A DNA stretch of 39,589 nucleotides from NCBI GenBank assembly GCA_020726325.1, contig DYST01000001.1:1-39589 (forward strand). The letters run 5' to 3'. The notes beneath the pieces were generated by a model, which made no database searches, had not been told where the DNA came from, and saw only the letters and a program-made list of their open reading frames with translations. Position numbers and translations under genes: made by a program. This document shows, piece by piece, positions 18,112 through 28,492 of this stretch. The DNA comes from Thiomicrospira cyclica (GTDB taxonomy: Bacteria > Pseudomonadota > Gammaproteobacteria > Thiomicrospirales > Thiomicrospiraceae). Positions within the stretch are counted from its first letter, which is position 1; every line of letters starts with the position of its first letter.

Positions 18112-20403
18112 TTAGGCAGTTAGCGTTAAATAATCAGCAGGTAGCGCAAAGAGCCATACCATTGGTGCGACCACACACCCCAATGCAACCTTTGCATCAA
18201 CGACAAAGGGAACGCGGACAGAACCTGTAGCAGTGGCAACAGAAATATCCGTTTGACCGACAAACGCAGCCGCATCTTGCGGATGAATACGCAACATCGG
18301 CATGCCTGCATGTTCGTGAGCCTGTAAAGGTAATGACTGACGCACCAACATATCTGTTGCATACATCGGCATGACAGCAACACGCGCTAAACCCTGTTGA
18401 CTCATTGCTGGTGTTGATGCAGCAGCAACACCAGTCATCGTTATTGCCTGTGCTGTTTTCGCTTTCGCCTGCGCTTCTACGGTTACTTGATCCAACGAGG
18501 TGAATTCAAAACCAGCCACATTCATTAAATTACCTAAGACACGTAATACTTTCCAACCTGGTTTAGCATCGCCTTGTAATGACAAAGCAACTGGTGAAAA
18601 CTGCCATGTTGCATTAGCATTAACATAACTACCCGCAACTTCAGCAAAAGCACCAATGGGTAACATCCAGTCCGAAACATCACGCAACGCTGGCGTATCA
18701 AATGCACTAACCGAAATCACACGACCCGATAACTGCTGTGCTTGTGCTAACAACGCATCTTGTGGTTCAACACCCCACAGAATCCAATTTTTCATACCTT
18801 GCGCTAACATTTGCGCTGCGTTCATACCCACACCAGCAGGCTCTGCACCAACCAAGCTTGCGCCTAAGCTGTTACCTGCTTCAGGTAACCAAGCCAATGT
18901 CGCGCCCGACAATTTAGCAACCAAAGCAGCTAATTGCATTAAACGCGCAAATGCAGGATGAGATTGCGCAATTTGACCTAAGAAAATGACTTTATGACCA
19001 TCAACACGCAACAAAGCAGCCATTTTTTGTGCTGTTTCGTCAGCAGAAGTGCCCACGACTAAGGCTTTTTCTTCGACAGATAAAGCCTCATCGCCGATTA
19101 AAGCAACCGCCAGACGCGCCACACTATTCACCATCTCTGGCATAGAAACAATGGCTTTAGCAGACAAACGGTAATTGAAGTCAAAATCAACAGGATTAAT
19201 CGCCATCACTTTGCCACGACCCTGCGTTGCTTTACGCAAGCGCTGATTGAGCAAAGGCTGTTCGTGACGTAAGTAAGAACCAATCAATAATGCCGCTTTA
19301 ATATTTTCAACCTGTTCAATTGGCATTGACAAATAAGGCATCGCACCCACTGCATCCAAACTAAAATCCTGCTGATGCAAACGGTGATCAATATTATGAC
19401 AACCCTTGGCTTTTAATAGCTTTTGCAATAAATACAATTCTTCAACCGTCGCTGTCGGGCTAACCAAAGCACCAACCGCATTTTTATCGCTATCGAGTTG
19501 ACCCGTCAATAAAGCTGAAACCTCGCTCAGAGCCGCTTCCCAACCAATCGCTTGCCATTCACCATCAACTTTACGCATTGGCTGTGTTAAACGATTGTTG
19601 CTCAAGCCCGCGTAAGAAAAGCGGTCACGATCCGATAACCAAACTTCATTAATCGCTTCGTTTTCACGTGGCACAACACGCTTAACATCACCTTGCTTGT
19701 GATGAACATAAACATTAGAACCCAGACCATCGTGAATAGCAATAGAAGGCGTTGCCGACAATTCCCAAGCACGCGCGGTATAACGGTAAGGCTTAGAAGT
19801 TAACGCACCAACAGGACATAAATCAATGACGTTACCAGATAATTCAGACACCATCGCTTTAGCAACGTAGGTACCAATTTCCATATGCTCGCCACGACCT
19901 GTCGCGCCCAACTCCATAATACCCGCAACTTCCTGCCCGAAACGAACGCAACGCGTACAGTGAATACAACGCGTCATGTCTGTTTGTACTAAAGAACCGA
20001 TATCACGATCACCAACAATACGCTTACCTTCATTAAAGCGACTGATGTCTTGACCATAAAGCATCGACACATCTTGCAATTCGCACTCACCACCTTGGTC
20101 ACAAATCGGACAATCTAAGGGGTGATTAATTAACAAAAACTCCATCACTGCTTTCTGCGCTGCTAAGGCTTTAGGCGACTTGGTGAACACCTTCATGCCA
20201 TCGGTAATCGGTGTCGCGCAGGCAGGTAACGCTTTAGGCGCACCCGTCACTTCGACGAGACACATACGACAGTTCGCTGCTACCGACAATTTTTTGTGAT
20301 AACAAAAACGCGGAATCGCAATACCCGCATCATCGGCAACATCAATTAGCATCAAGCCTTCACGGGCCCGAATACTTTGACCATTAATTTCAATTTTTAC
20401 CAT
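18112..20403 (-). CDS. nuoG: NADH-quinone oxidoreductase subunit G
   Basis: The large peripheral-arm iron-sulfur subunit. Within its 763 aa, cluster N1b has C34, C45, C48 and C62. A His/Cys motif ([14 protein letters not shown]) follows for N5, then [14 protein letters not shown] for N4. The remaining two thirds is a molybdopterin-oxidoreductase-like domain that in this family has lost the cofactor. The extra N7 cysteine motif of E. coli-type NuoG is not seen. The C-terminal quarter is Ala-rich and more divergent. The start MVKIEING is standard. Confidence 0.96.
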   Translation of the reverse strand: MVKIEINGQSIRAREGLMLIDVADDAGIAIPRFCYHKKLSVAANCRMCLVEVTGAPKALPACATPITDGMKVFTKSPKALAAQKAVMEFLLINHPLDCPICDQGGECELQDVSMLYGQDISRFNEGKRIVGDRDIGSLVQTDMTRCIHCTRCVRFGQEVAGIMELGATGRGEHMEIGTYVAKAMVSELSGNVIDLCPVGALTSKPYRYTARAWELSATPSIAIHDGLGSNVYVHHKQGDVKRVVPRENEAINEVWLSDRDRFSYAGLSNNRLTQPMRKVDGEWQAIGWEAALSEVSALLTGQLDSDKNAVGALVSPTATVEELYLLQKLLKAKGCHNIDHRLHQQDFSLDAVGAMPYLSMPIEQVENIKAALLIGSYLRHEQPLLNQRLRKATQGRGKVMAINPVDFDFNYRLSAKAIVSMPEMVNSVARLAVALIGDEALSVEEKALVVGTSADETAQKMAALLRVDGHKVIFLGQIAQSHPAFARLMQLAALVAKLSGATLAWLPEAGNSLGASLVGAEPAGVGMNAAQMLAQGMKNWILWGVEPQDALLAQAQQLSGRVISVSAFDTPALRDVSDWMLPIGAFAEVAGSYVNANATWQFSPVALSLQGDAKPGWKVLRVLGNLMNVAGFEFTSLDQVTVEAQAKAKTAQAITMTGVAAASTPAMSQQGLARVAVMPMYATDMLVRQSLPLQAHEHAGMPMLRIHPQDAAAFVGQTDISVATATGSVRVPFVVDAKVALGCVVAPMVWLFALPADYLTLTA

Positions 20404-20436
20404 TGTTGTAGCATCACTCTTTTTCGCTAAAGGCGC

Positions 20437-21711
20437 TTACATGCGGTCATAAATACTACAGCCATGCTCGATATAATGTTCGAACTCATGACCAAAATGC
20501 TTCATAAAACTTGTGACAGGGATTGCTGCTGCATCACCCAGTCCACAAATTACCTTACCCGTAATGCGTCCACCGACATCACGCAATAAGGTTAAATCTT
20601 CGGGACGACCTTTACCTTCACGGATACGCTTCACCACACGGTGCATCCAACCTGTACCTTCACGGCACGGCGTACACTGACCGCAAGATTCTTCATAATA
20701 GAAATAGCTCAGGCGCTCTAACACCTTCACCATATCCGTTGTTTCGTCCATAACAATGACCGAACCAGCACCCAAATAAGAACCTGCTTTCGCAATCGCA
20801 TCATAGTCCATATCCATACCCATTGCCTTTTCAGCAGGCAATACGGGCGTAGAAGAACCACCAGGAATAACCGCTTTTAATTGACGACCTTTCCAGACAC
20901 CACCCGCATTTTCAAGCAGTGTCTTAAATGATGTACCCAAGCGTACTTCTTGATTACCAGGTTTTTCAACATGACCCGAAACTGAAAACAGTTTCGTACC
21001 ACCATTATTTGGCTTACCCAGCTCTAAAAACCACTGACCACCTTTCGCTAAAATCATCGGAATAGAAGCAAGGGTTTCAGTGTTGTTGATGGTTGTAGGA
21101 CGACCATAAAGACCAAAGCTCGCCGGGAATGGCGGCTTGAAGCGCGGCATGCCTTTTTTGCCTTCAATCGACTCGATCAATGCTGTTTCTTCGCCACAAA
21201 TGTACGCGCCCGATCCTGCATGAACAAACAAGTCGAAATCAAAGCCAGAGCCAAGAATATCAGTCCCTAAAAAACCTGCCGCACGCGCTTCTTCAACCGC
21301 ACCTAAATAGCGATTAATCGGCTCAATAAACTCACCGCGCACATAGTTGTAACCACGACTCGCGCCAATCACGTAGGCGGCAATACACATCCCTTCGATG
21401 AGTTGATGCGGGTTATAACGCAAAATATCACGATCTTTACACGTACCAGGTTCACCCTCGTCCGAGTTGCAGAGCAAGAATTTCTGCCCAGGCGCACGAC
21501 GGTTCATGAAGCTCCATTTTAAGCCTGTCGGGAAACCAGCACCACCGCGTCCACGTAAAGCAGAAATTTTAACTTGGTCAATAATTTCTTCTGGCGGCAA
21601 CTCACCCGATAATACTTTTTTCCAAACCTCGTAACCACCATTTTCAACGTAGGTTTTTAGTGTCCATGATTCTGGCAAATGCAAGGTACGGAAACAATTT
21701 TCATTCATCAT
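20437..21711 (-). CDS. nuoF: NADH-quinone oxidoreductase subunit F
   Basis: The NADH-oxidising subunit, binding FMN and cluster N3. [15 protein letters not shown] and the glycine-rich [14 protein letters not shown] form the NADH/FMN site. [12 protein letters not shown] gives three N3 cysteines, with a fourth in [11 protein letters not shown]. The ATG at 21711 (424 aa) was chosen because GGAG lies 9 nt upstream; an in-frame GTG at 21717 would touch the nuoE stop. Length is normal. Confidence 0.97.
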   Translation of the reverse strand: MMNENCFRTLHLPESWTLKTYVENGGYEVWKKVLSGELPPEEIIDQVKISALRGRGGAGFPTGLKWSFMNRRAPGQKFLLCNSDEGEPGTCKDRDILRYNPHQLIEGMCIAAYVIGASRGYNYVRGEFIEPINRYLGAVEEARAAGFLGTDILGSGFDFDLFVHAGSGAYICGEETALIESIEGKKGMPRFKPPFPASFGLYGRPTTINNTETLASIPMILAKGGQWFLELGKPNNGGTKLFSVSGHVEKPGNQEVRLGTSFKTLLENAGGVWKGRQLKAVIPGGSSTPVLPAEKAMGMDMDYDAIAKAGSYLGAGSVIVMDETTDMVKVLERLSYFYYEESCGQCTPCREGTGWMHRVVKRIREGKGRPEDLTLLRDVGGRITGKVICGLGDAAAIPVTSFMKHFGHEFEHYIEHGCSIYDRM

Positions 21712-21717
21712 TGTCAC

Positions 21718-22200
21718 TTACTCCAGCTCTGTCAAAATGGCATCAATTTTCTCAGTCGTCAGATGCTCATGGTAATGATCGCCAATTTGGAACATCGGCG
21801 CACCGACACAAGCCCCCAAACACTCGACCTCTTTAATCGAAAACTTGCCATCTGCTGTTACTTCACCAAACTCACTGACACCAAGCTTTTTCTTGAGATG
21901 CTCAACCACCTCGTCAGAGCCACGCAACATGCAGGAAATATTAGTGCAGACACAAATCTTGTGTTTACCAACTGGTTTATGTTCATACATCGAATAGAAG
22001 GTGGCAACTTCATAGACTTCAATTGGCGTAATATCTAAATACTCTGCCAACTCATCCATTAAGTCTTGCGTTAGAAAGCCACCATTAGCGTTTTGCAAAA
22101 CAGTCAAAGCAGGAATTACTGCTGATTTTTGCTTACCCTCTGGATACTGCGCAATGCAATGATCAACGTCAGTTTTTACTTGTCCTTGAATCATGCTCAT
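21718..22200 (-). CDS. nuoE: NADH-quinone oxidoreductase subunit E
   Basis: A thioredoxin-like 2Fe-2S (N1a) subunit of the NADH dehydrogenase module, 160 aa. Cluster ligands are C85 and C90 (CTNISC) and C127 and C131 (CLGAC), with the expected spacing. EVATFYSMYEHKPVGKH is characteristic. Its ATG shares one base with the nuoD stop (TAATG), and nuoF starts just after its own stop, so the three genes are tightly coupled. Confidence 0.97.
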   Translation of the reverse strand: MSMIQGQVKTDVDHCIAQYPEGKQKSAVIPALTVLQNANGGFLTQDLMDELAEYLDITPIEVYEVATFYSMYEHKPVGKHKICVCTNISCMLRGSDEVVEHLKKKLGVSEFGEVTADGKFSIKEVECLGACVGAPMFQIGDHYHEHLTTEKIDAILTELE

Positions 22201-23456
22201 TAGCGGTCTACCTCTCCAAATACGATATCTTGCGTACCAATAATGGCAACGACGTCAGCAATCATATGCCCACGCGACATTTCATCGAGCGCGGCCAAAT
22301 GCGCAAAACCTGGTGCACGAATTTTTAAGCGATATGGCTTATTCGCACCGTCTGAAATCATATACACACCCAATTCACCTTTAGGATGTTCCACCGCAGC
22401 ATAAGCTTCGCCTGCAGGTAAACAATAACCTTCAGTAAACAACTTAAAGTGATGAATCAAAGCTTCCATACTTTCTTTCATATCCGCACGCTTAGGTGCA
22501 GCAACTTTTAAGTTATTGGTGATGACATCACCTGGGTTTGCTTTTAACCACTCAATACATTGACGAATAATCTTATTCGACTCACGCATTTCTGCCACAC
22601 GCACCAAGTAACGATCATAACAGTCGCCCGTTTTGCCGACTGGAATATCAAAATCCATGCGATCATAAACTTCGTAAGGTTGCGTTTTACGCAAATCCCA
22701 CGCAATGCCAGAGCCACGTAACATCGGACCTGTGAAACCAAGCTGTAACGCACGCTCTGGCGACACAATACCAATATCAACAGTACGCTGTTTCCAAATG
22801 CGGTTATCTGTTAGTAGCGTTTCATATTCATCAATATAAGCAGGAAAACGATCGGTAAAAGCCGTCAAGAAATCTAACATGCTTCCGTGACGGGTTTCGT
22901 TTAAGCGATCGACATCTTTTTTACTGCGAAAGGGTGAGTACTCATACTTAGGCATGCTATCGGGTAAATCACGATAAACACCACCTGGACGATAGTAAGT
23001 AGCATGCATACGCGCACCAGAAACCGCCTCATAGCAGTCCATCAAGTCTTCACGTTCACGGAAAGCATAAAGAAATACAGTCATCGCGCCGATGTCAAGC
23101 GCGTGCGCACCCAACCATAACAAATGGTTAAGCACACGGGTAATTTCATCGAACATGACACGAATATACTGAGCACGCTCAGGCACTTCCAAGCCCATCA
23201 GCTTTTCAATCGTCATGACGTAGGCATGTTCATTAACCATCATCGACACATAGTCAAGACGATCCATATAACCAATTGACTGGTTGTAAGGTTTATATTC
23301 TGCTAATTTTTCAGTACCACGATGCAACAAACCAATATGCGGATCTGCGCGCACAATGGTTTCACCATCAAGCTCTAACACCAAACGCAAGACACCATGC
23401 GCAGATGGATGCTGAGGACCAAAGTTGAGTGTATAATTACGAATTCCGCTCATCAA
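22200..23456 (-). CDS. nuoD: NADH-quinone oxidoreductase subunit D
   Basis: The 49-kDa-type subunit that, with NuoB, forms the quinone-reduction site. It is 418 aa and separate from NuoC, unlike the fused NuoCD of enterobacteria. [14 protein letters not shown] near the N-terminus holds the quinone-site histidine, and [12 protein letters not shown] and the final DIVFGEVDR are family hallmarks. The start overlaps the nuoC stop by 4 nt. Confidence 0.97.
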   Translation of the reverse strand: MMSGIRNYTLNFGPQHPSAHGVLRLVLELDGETIVRADPHIGLLHRGTEKLAEYKPYNQSIGYMDRLDYVSMMVNEHAYVMTIEKLMGLEVPERAQYIRVMFDEITRVLNHLLWLGAHALDIGAMTVFLYAFREREDLMDCYEAVSGARMHATYYRPGGVYRDLPDSMPKYEYSPFRSKKDVDRLNETRHGSMLDFLTAFTDRFPAYIDEYETLLTDNRIWKQRTVDIGIVSPERALQLGFTGPMLRGSGIAWDLRKTQPYEVYDRMDFDIPVGKTGDCYDRYLVRVAEMRESNKIIRQCIEWLKANPGDVITNNLKVAAPKRADMKESMEALIHHFKLFTEGYCLPAGEAYAAVEHPKGELGVYMISDGANKPYRLKIRAPGFAHLAALDEMSRGHMIADVVAIIGTQDIVFGEVDR

Positions 23457-24121
23457 ACAGCCCCCAAATATTCAGTGGGTCGAATCACACGCGGTGTATT
23501 CACCCGATTTTCAATACTGACAGGCTCATAGATCACACGGTTTTGTACAGGGTCATAACGCATTTCAACTTGTCCCTCAAGTGGAAAATCTTTGCGCAAG
23601 GGATGACCGACAAAACCATAATCGGTTAACAAACGGCGCAAATCTGGATGACCTGCAAAAGCAATACCAAACAAATCAAAGGCTTCGCGCTCAAACCAAT
23701 TTACCGCTGCCCAAACATCACAAACACTGTCAACAACAGGAAAACCATTATCTTCACAAAAAACTTTAACGCGCAAACGCTGATTGTGTGCAATCGACAA
23801 CAAATGCGTTACGACCGCAAAACGTGCTTCAACCTCATCATTTTCTGCCGCTGTTGCACGTTCAAAGTCAAAAATACCACGACTAAAGCCTTCGTTAACT
23901 GCCGCATCTGTCTGCCAATTAACCTGCCCGTAGGTGGAATAATCAACCGCACACAAATCAATAAGCTGCTCAAACCCAAGGGAATCACGCAAATACAGAG
24001 CAACAGCACGCCAATCTTTCGCTGGCACAGTCACAGTCAATTCGTCTACTTCAGAAATAGAACCTTCAACCTGAGACCAAGCTTGCTGCATCATTTCTAG
24101 TAGGTGAGAAAGAGAACGCAT
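23453..24121 (-). CDS. nuoC: NADH-quinone oxidoreductase subunit C
   Basis: The 30-kDa-type structural subunit of the peripheral arm. Of its 222 aa, the most conserved stretch is [20 protein letters not shown] followed by [15 protein letters not shown]. The C-terminal tail (about 30 residues with YEPVSIENR) matches betaproteobacterial versions. The N-terminal residues ([13 protein letters not shown]) are less conserved, so a start a few codons later is possible. It follows nuoB by 17 nt. Confidence 0.95.
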   Translation of the reverse strand: MRSLSHLLEMMQQAWSQVEGSISEVDELTVTVPAKDWRAVALYLRDSLGFEQLIDLCAVDYSTYGQVNWQTDAAVNEGFSRGIFDFERATAAENDEVEARFAVVTHLLSIAHNQRLRVKVFCEDNGFPVVDSVCDVWAAVNWFEREAFDLFGIAFAGHPDLRRLLTDYGFVGHPLRKDFPLEGQVEMRYDPVQNRVIYEPVSIENRVNTPRVIRPTEYLGAV

Positions 24122-24138
24122 GATTTTATTTTCCTAAC

Positions 24139-24615
24139 TTAACGCGCAATGGTATCGGTGCGCTTAATCTTATTCTGCAACTGAATAATGCCGTATAACA
24201 AGGCTTCAGCAGTCGGCGGACACCCTGGCACATAAACATCAACAGGAACAATACGATCACAACCACGCACAACCGCATATGAATAATGGTAATAACCACC
24301 ACCATTGGCACAAGACCCCATCGAGATCACCCAGCGAGGCTCTGCCATTTGGTCATAAACTTTACGCAACGCAGGTGCCATCTTGTTAACCAGTGTACCT
24401 GCAACAATCATCACGTCTGACTGACGTGGACTGGGACGAAAAATAACACCAAAACGATCTAAATCATAACGCGACGCACCAGCGTGCATCATTTCCACAG
24501 CACAACACGCCAAACCAAAGGTCATTGGCCATAAAGAACCTGTACGTGCCCAGTTAATGAGTTTATCAGCAGAAGTCGTGACAAACCCTTCTTGCAGAAC
24601 GCCTTCTATTCCCAT
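24139..24615 (-). CDS. nuoB: NADH-quinone oxidoreductase subunit B
   Basis: Carries cluster N2, the direct electron donor to ubiquinone. The four ligands are C37 and C38 (LACCAVEMM), C102 (GSCANGGG) and C132 ([11 protein letters not shown]). The ATG at 24615 gives 158 aa beginning [11 protein letters not shown], the usual betaproteobacterial start, with AAGGAG 7 nt upstream. The longer frame to 24636 is inside nuoA and unlikely. It overlaps nuoA by 10 nt. Confidence 0.97.
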   Translation of the reverse strand: MGIEGVLQEGFVTTSADKLINWARTGSLWPMTFGLACCAVEMMHAGASRYDLDRFGVIFRPSPRQSDVMIVAGTLVNKMAPALRKVYDQMAEPRWVISMGSCANGGGYYHYSYAVVRGCDRIVPVDVYVPGCPPTAEALLYGIIQLQNKIKRTDTIAR

Positions 24616-24962
24616 TCCAAGGCTCCTTTCTTCCACTCGTAGATGAAACCAACGACTAAAATAAACAAGAACATCGCCATTGCCAAAAAGCCTGCTAAAC
24701 CAATGGTATCAAGCACAACAGCCCACGGAAACAGAAAAGCGATTTCTAAATCAAAAATAATAAATAAAATAGCGACAAGATAAAAACGCACGTCAAATTT
24801 CATGCGCGAATCTTCAAAGGCTTCAAAGCCACATTCATATGGGGATAACTTTTCGCTGTCGGGACGATTGGGTGCTAACAACCAACCAGCGGCAATTGGA
24901 CCAACGCCAAAGCCAATGCCGAGCAGGATAAAAACCAGAATTGGCAGGTAATTTTCTAACAT
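24606..24962 (-). CDS. nuoA: NADH-quinone oxidoreductase subunit A
   Basis: A small membrane subunit (118 aa) with three helices at the junction of the two arms. [21 protein letters not shown] includes the loop cysteine that reports the active/deactive state in complex I (seen here as YECGFEAF). The ATG at 24962 ([11 protein letters not shown]) has GGAG 7 nt upstream and the usual length; the frame extends 7 codons further without support. It is the first gene of the nuo cluster, 47 nt after the tRNA-Leu gene, and may be read from an upstream promoter. Confidence 0.96.
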   Translation of the reverse strand: MLENYLPILVFILLGIGFGVGPIAAGWLLAPNRPDSEKLSPYECGFEAFEDSRMKFDVRFYLVAILFIIFDLEIAFLFPWAVVLDTIGLAGFLAMAMFLFILVVGFIYEWKKGALEWE

Positions 24963-25009
24963 TCTGAATCTCCGTAATAACAACTAACTCAATAACGCTT
25001 CATTGATTA

Positions 25010-25094
25010 TGGTACCGACGACTGGACTCGAACCAGCACAGCTTGCGCCACTACCACCTCAAGGTAGCGTGTCTACCAATTCCACCACGTCGGC
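25010..25094 (-). tRNA. tRNA-Leu (anticodon GAG)
   Basis: The 85-nt minus-strand sequence begins GCCGACG, which pairs with CGTCGGT, followed by A and an encoded CCA. The D-arm region has GGTAGAC. The anticodon stem is CTACC/GGTAG with loop TTGAGGT, giving anticodon GAG for CUC/CUU codons. The long variable arm (TGGCGCAAGCTGT) is class II, as expected for leucine. The T-arm has GGTTCGAGTCC. It sits between secG and nuoA, a conserved place in betaproteobacteria. Confidence 0.97.
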
Positions 25095-25112
25095 AAAAAA
25101 GCGTTTTTCTCG

Positions 25113-25454
25113 TTATTTCCCAGTTTGAACTGGCACATCTGCGGGTTGCATTGTACCACTTATCGCTGGGCTGTCTGTTATCACGATGTGATCAGGAGTA
25201 CTTATCACACTGTTGCCTTCAGACTGCTTTGTAGACAAATAAGCTAGGGTTAAGCTTGTCACAAAGAAGAGAGTCGCTATTATAGCAGTTAATCGGGATA
25301 AAAATGAAGCAGAACCTCGCGATCCGAACACACTTTGTGATGAACCACCACCAAAACTCGCACCCGCATCAGCTCCTTTTCCTTGTTGAATCAACACCAA
25401 ACCAATTAATGCCAACGACAAAAGAATATGAATAATTAAAACTATTTGCATCAT
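25113..25454 (-). CDS. secG: Preprotein translocase subunit SecG
   Basis: An auxiliary inner-membrane subunit of the SecYEG channel, 113 aa. It has two membrane helices (about 2-21 and 52-70) and, between them, the conserved [15 protein letters not shown] loop with SVFGSRG. The C-terminal tail of about 40 residues is polar, Ser/Thr/Pro-rich and poorly conserved. The ATG follows AGGT by 7 nt and lies 12 nt after tpiA. The tRNA-Leu gene begins 19 nt after the stop. Confidence 0.95.
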   Translation of the reverse strand: MMQIVLIIHILLSLALIGLVLIQQGKGADAGASFGGGSSQSVFGSRGSASFLSRLTAIIATLFFVTSLTLAYLSTKQSEGNSVISTPDHIVITDSPAISGTMQPADVPVQTGK

Positions 25455-25466
25455 AAAACTAACCTA

Positions 25467-26228
25467 TTATTTCGTTTGTGCACACGCATAAATACGCGCA
25501 AAATCATCTGCATTCAAAGATGCTCCGCCAATTAGGCCACCATCAACATCAAGTTGAGAAAAGATAGACTCGGCATTATCAGGCTTAACACTACCACCGT
25601 ATAGAATACGCATAGCAGTTGCCATACCTGCGTCAAGTTCAGCCAAGCGCGCACGAATCACAGCGTGAATTTCTTGTGCTTGCTCTGGGGACGCAGTACG
25701 ACCTGTACCAATCGCCCAAACAGGCTCATATGCAACAATCGCCTGACTCCAGCCATCAACACCAATCACGGCACTGACCGCATCAAGCTGGGCAGTAATA
25801 ACTTCTTGTGCCTTTCCAGCTTCGCGCTGCTCTAAAGTTTCACCGACACAAACCAATGGCACAAGCCCAGCATCCAAGGCAACCTTTGCCTTATGAGCCA
25901 CAATCTCGTTATCCTCGGCATAGAGTGCGCGACGCTCAGAGTGACCAACAATCACATACTGACAGCCAATATCAGCCAACATAAAACCTGCAACTTCGCC
26001 CGTATAAGCACCTGGTGAGGCAACAGAAGCCAAATTTTGCGCACCAACATGCACACCAGAGTGCGCCGCAGCTGCCGCTGCTTGTGCTAGATATACTGCT
26101 GGTGGACACACCAACAGCGTTACATTTTCTTTAATAACCACTTTTGAAGCAAGAGTCGTTACCATATCCGAGGTAAATGCTACCGAACCGTGCATTTTCC
26201 AATTACCAGCCACCATCATCTGACGCAT
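25467..26228 (-). CDS. tpiA: Triosephosphate isomerase
   Basis: Interconverts dihydroxyacetone phosphate and glyceraldehyde 3-phosphate in glycolysis. Catalytic residues are present: K11 (AGNWKMHG), H96 (IVGHSERR) and E168 (AYEPVWAIGTG). The phosphate loop ILYGGSV is near the C-terminus. Starting at the ATG at 26228 gives 253 aa, the normal length. The frame runs to 26291, but those 21 residues match nothing in the family, and GGGAG stands upstream of the shorter start. The 81-nt gap to glmM may hold a weak promoter (TTGCAA, 17 nt, TAAACT). Confidence 0.96.
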   Translation of the reverse strand: MRQMMVAGNWKMHGSVAFTSDMVTTLASKVVIKENVTLLVCPPAVYLAQAAAAAAHSGVHVGAQNLASVASPGAYTGEVAGFMLADIGCQYVIVGHSERRALYAEDNEIVAHKAKVALDAGLVPLVCVGETLEQREAGKAQEVITAQLDAVSAVIGVDGWSQAIVAYEPVWAIGTGRTASPEQAQEIHAVIRARLAELDAGMATAMRILYGGSVKPDNAESIFSQLDVDGGLIGGASLNADDFARIYACAQTK

Positions 26229-26309
26229 TGATTGTTGTCTCCCAATAAAACTGACCAAGTTTACCGTTGAAATCGTTGCTTTGCAACCCATTGCTTATTT
26301 AAGACTATT

Positions 26310-27653
26310 TTAACCGCCATAAACTTCTATAACCAAAGACTCCAGCTGAGAAACAAGCTGCTTAACCTGCACCGCATCTCGCCCTTCCACCATAATGCGA
26401 ATCAATGGCTCAGTTCCCGATAAACGAATCAGCAAACGACCGTCTTTACCCAATTGTGCTTCAGCATCCGCAACTGCTGTAACCACGCGCTCATCATCTA
26501 ATGATTTAATTTTCTTGGCGAGTCTAACATTGACAAGCTCTTGCGGATAACGAATAAAACCTTGTTTTAATGCATTTAAGCCAACCTTACGTCGCACTAA
26601 AACACTTAATACTTGCAAGGCTGCCACAATACCATCACCCGTCAGGATTTTGTCAAGACACAGCACATGACCTGATGGTTCAGCACCATAATTCAAGCCC
26701 TCTTCCATCATCTTTTCCATAACATGACGGTCACCAACAGGGGTGCGATGAAATTCAATACCCTGCTTACGGCAATAGTTTTCTAATCCCATATTACTCA
26801 TGACTGTACCGACCACACCCCTTACTGGCACATCCTGACCGCTCATGATAATAAACAAAATATCATCACCATCAAGAACAGCGCCAGTGTGATCAACTAA
26901 AATCACACGATCGCCATCACCATCTAAGGCAATACCCAAATCTGCTTTTTCACGCAATACAGAACGCTGTAACGCGGCTGGATCCGTTGCACCAACACCA
27001 TCATTAATATTTAAGCCGTTAGGTGCATTACCAATCACGATTACTTCCGCACCCAATTCAGTAAAAACATGGGGTGCAACTTGGTAGGTTGCACCATTAG
27101 CACAATCAACGACAATTTTTAAGCCGTTAAGACGATAACCATGCGCCATCGTACTTTTGCAAAACTCAATATAACGACCTGCGGCATCATTAATACGCGA
27201 AACCTTACCAAGCAACTGAGAGGGTACACAAATCATTGGCTCCTCCATCATCGCTTCAATGTCACGTTCTAAATCATCACTGAGCTTACGACCTTCGTTA
27301 TTAAAAAACTTAATGCCATTATCGTAGTAAGGATTGTGCGACGCACTAATTACCACGCCTGATACCGCGCCAAAGGTTTTGGCAATATAAGCAATCGCTG
27401 GCGTTGGCATAGGACCTAACAAACGAACATCAACACCTGCCGCTGCAAAACCCGCCTCTAAAGCAGATTCAAATAAATAGCCTGAAATACGCGTATCTTT
27501 GCCGATAATAACGGGGGCATTACTGACCTGTTTTAATACCATACCGGCCGACCAACCGAGCTTCATTGCCATTTCAGGAGACATGCCCTCTGAACCGACA
27601 CGACCACGAATACCATCCGTACCAAAGTATCGTTTTTTTGCTTTTGTTGCCAT
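26310..27653 (-). CDS. glmM: Phosphoglucosamine mutase
   Basis: Converts glucosamine 6-phosphate to glucosamine 1-phosphate for UDP-GlcNAc, which feeds peptidoglycan and LPS. The 447-aa protein has the four alpha-D-phosphohexomutase domains. FGTDGIRG is near the start. The phosphoserine is S105 in ISASHNPYYDNG. The metal loop is DGDGDR (about 245). RLSGTEPLIRIMVEG is the phosphate-binding loop in domain 4. GGGG stands 6 nt before the ATG. It follows folP by 14 nt; folP-glmM is a common pairing. Confidence 0.97.
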   Translation of the reverse strand: MATKAKKRYFGTDGIRGRVGSEGMSPEMAMKLGWSAGMVLKQVSNAPVIIGKDTRISGYLFESALEAGFAAAGVDVRLLGPMPTPAIAYIAKTFGAVSGVVISASHNPYYDNGIKFFNNEGRKLSDDLERDIEAMMEEPMICVPSQLLGKVSRINDAAGRYIEFCKSTMAHGYRLNGLKIVVDCANGATYQVAPHVFTELGAEVIVIGNAPNGLNINDGVGATDPAALQRSVLREKADLGIALDGDGDRVILVDHTGAVLDGDDILFIIMSGQDVPVRGVVGTVMSNMGLENYCRKQGIEFHRTPVGDRHVMEKMMEEGLNYGAEPSGHVLCLDKILTGDGIVAALQVLSVLVRRKVGLNALKQGFIRYPQELVNVRLAKKIKSLDDERVVTAVADAEAQLGKDGRLLIRLSGTEPLIRIMVEGRDAVQVKQLVSQLESLVIEVYGG

Positions 27654-27667
27654 GGTTTACCCCAAAC

Positions 27668-28489
27668 TTATCGATTAAATTCAAATGCACCCAATGCGGA
27701 TGCGACAGTTAATGCATCATGCGTTTGTGCAACATCATGAACACGTACAATTTTTGCCCCCAGTCGAACGGCTTCAACAGCTGCAGCAACACTACCAGCC
27801 TGACGTTCCAGCGGCTTATCTCGCCCAGTCAATTCAGCAATCATGCGTTTGCGTGAAACGCCCACCAAGACAGGAAAGCCTAAAGCCACCAATTCTGGCA
27901 AAGCACGAAACAAGGCAAGATTGTGAGCTAAGTTTTTACCGAAACCAAAACCAGGATCTAATACCAATCGTGCTTTATCAACAGCCAATACATCAACTCT
28001 ATCTTGCAAGAAGGTTTGCACTTCTTGCACAACATCATGATAGATGGGTTGATTTTGCATCGATTGTGGCTCACCTTGAATATGCATGACGCACAAAGAA
28101 AGCTCTGAATGTGGTCGAACAACTTCCGTGCTATTTGGCAATTGAAAAGCACGTACATCATTAATCATTTCGACACCGATTGCTAACGCGGCTTGCATAA
28201 CTTCTGGCTTACTGGTATCGATTGAAATCGGTATGTCTGTTAACTCGCGCAATGCGATTAACACGGGCATTAAACGATCAAGTTCTTCTTGCGCACTGAT
28301 TGCTTGTGCCCCTGGACGTGTGGACTCAGCACCTAAATCGAGAATATGAGCACCATCTGCAATTAATTGTTGCGCATGACGCAATGCCGCATCACGCTGC
28401 AAAAATTGACCGCCATCTGAAAAAGAATCGGGGGTGATATTCACTACCCCCATGATCCAATATTTTCTAGACTGCCAATCAATCATCAT
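27668..28489 (-). CDS. folP: Dihydropteroate synthase
   Basis: Condenses p-aminobenzoate with dihydropterin pyrophosphate in folate synthesis; it is the sulfonamide target. The 273-aa protein is a TIM barrel. GVVNITPDSFSDGG near the N-terminus is the phosphate-binding loop, then LDLGAESTRPGA, then PISIDTSKPEV and DPGFGFGKN. The last part has GVSRKRMI and an RVHDV motif typical of the C-terminus. It starts 3 nt after the ftsH stop, so it is likely co-transcribed with ftsH. Confidence 0.97.
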   Translation of the reverse strand: MMIDWQSRKYWIMGVVNITPDSFSDGGQFLQRDAALRHAQQLIADGAHILDLGAESTRPGAQAISAQEELDRLMPVLIALRELTDIPISIDTSKPEVMQAALAIGVEMINDVRAFQLPNSTEVVRPHSELSLCVMHIQGEPQSMQNQPIYHDVVQEVQTFLQDRVDVLAVDKARLVLDPGFGFGKNLAHNLALFRALPELVALGFPVLVGVSRKRMIAELTGRDKPLERQAGSVAAAVEAVRLGAKIVRVHDVAQTHDALTVASALGAFEFNR

Positions 28490-28492
28490 TCA

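Noticed and set aside
23648-24100. 150-codon open frame opposite nuoC
   Set aside because: Antisense shadow of nuoC; composition and sequence look like reverse-complemented coding DNA.
25095-25112. Terminator between secG and the tRNA
   Set aside because: Only a five-pair A-U stem with a three-base loop can form; too weak to claim.
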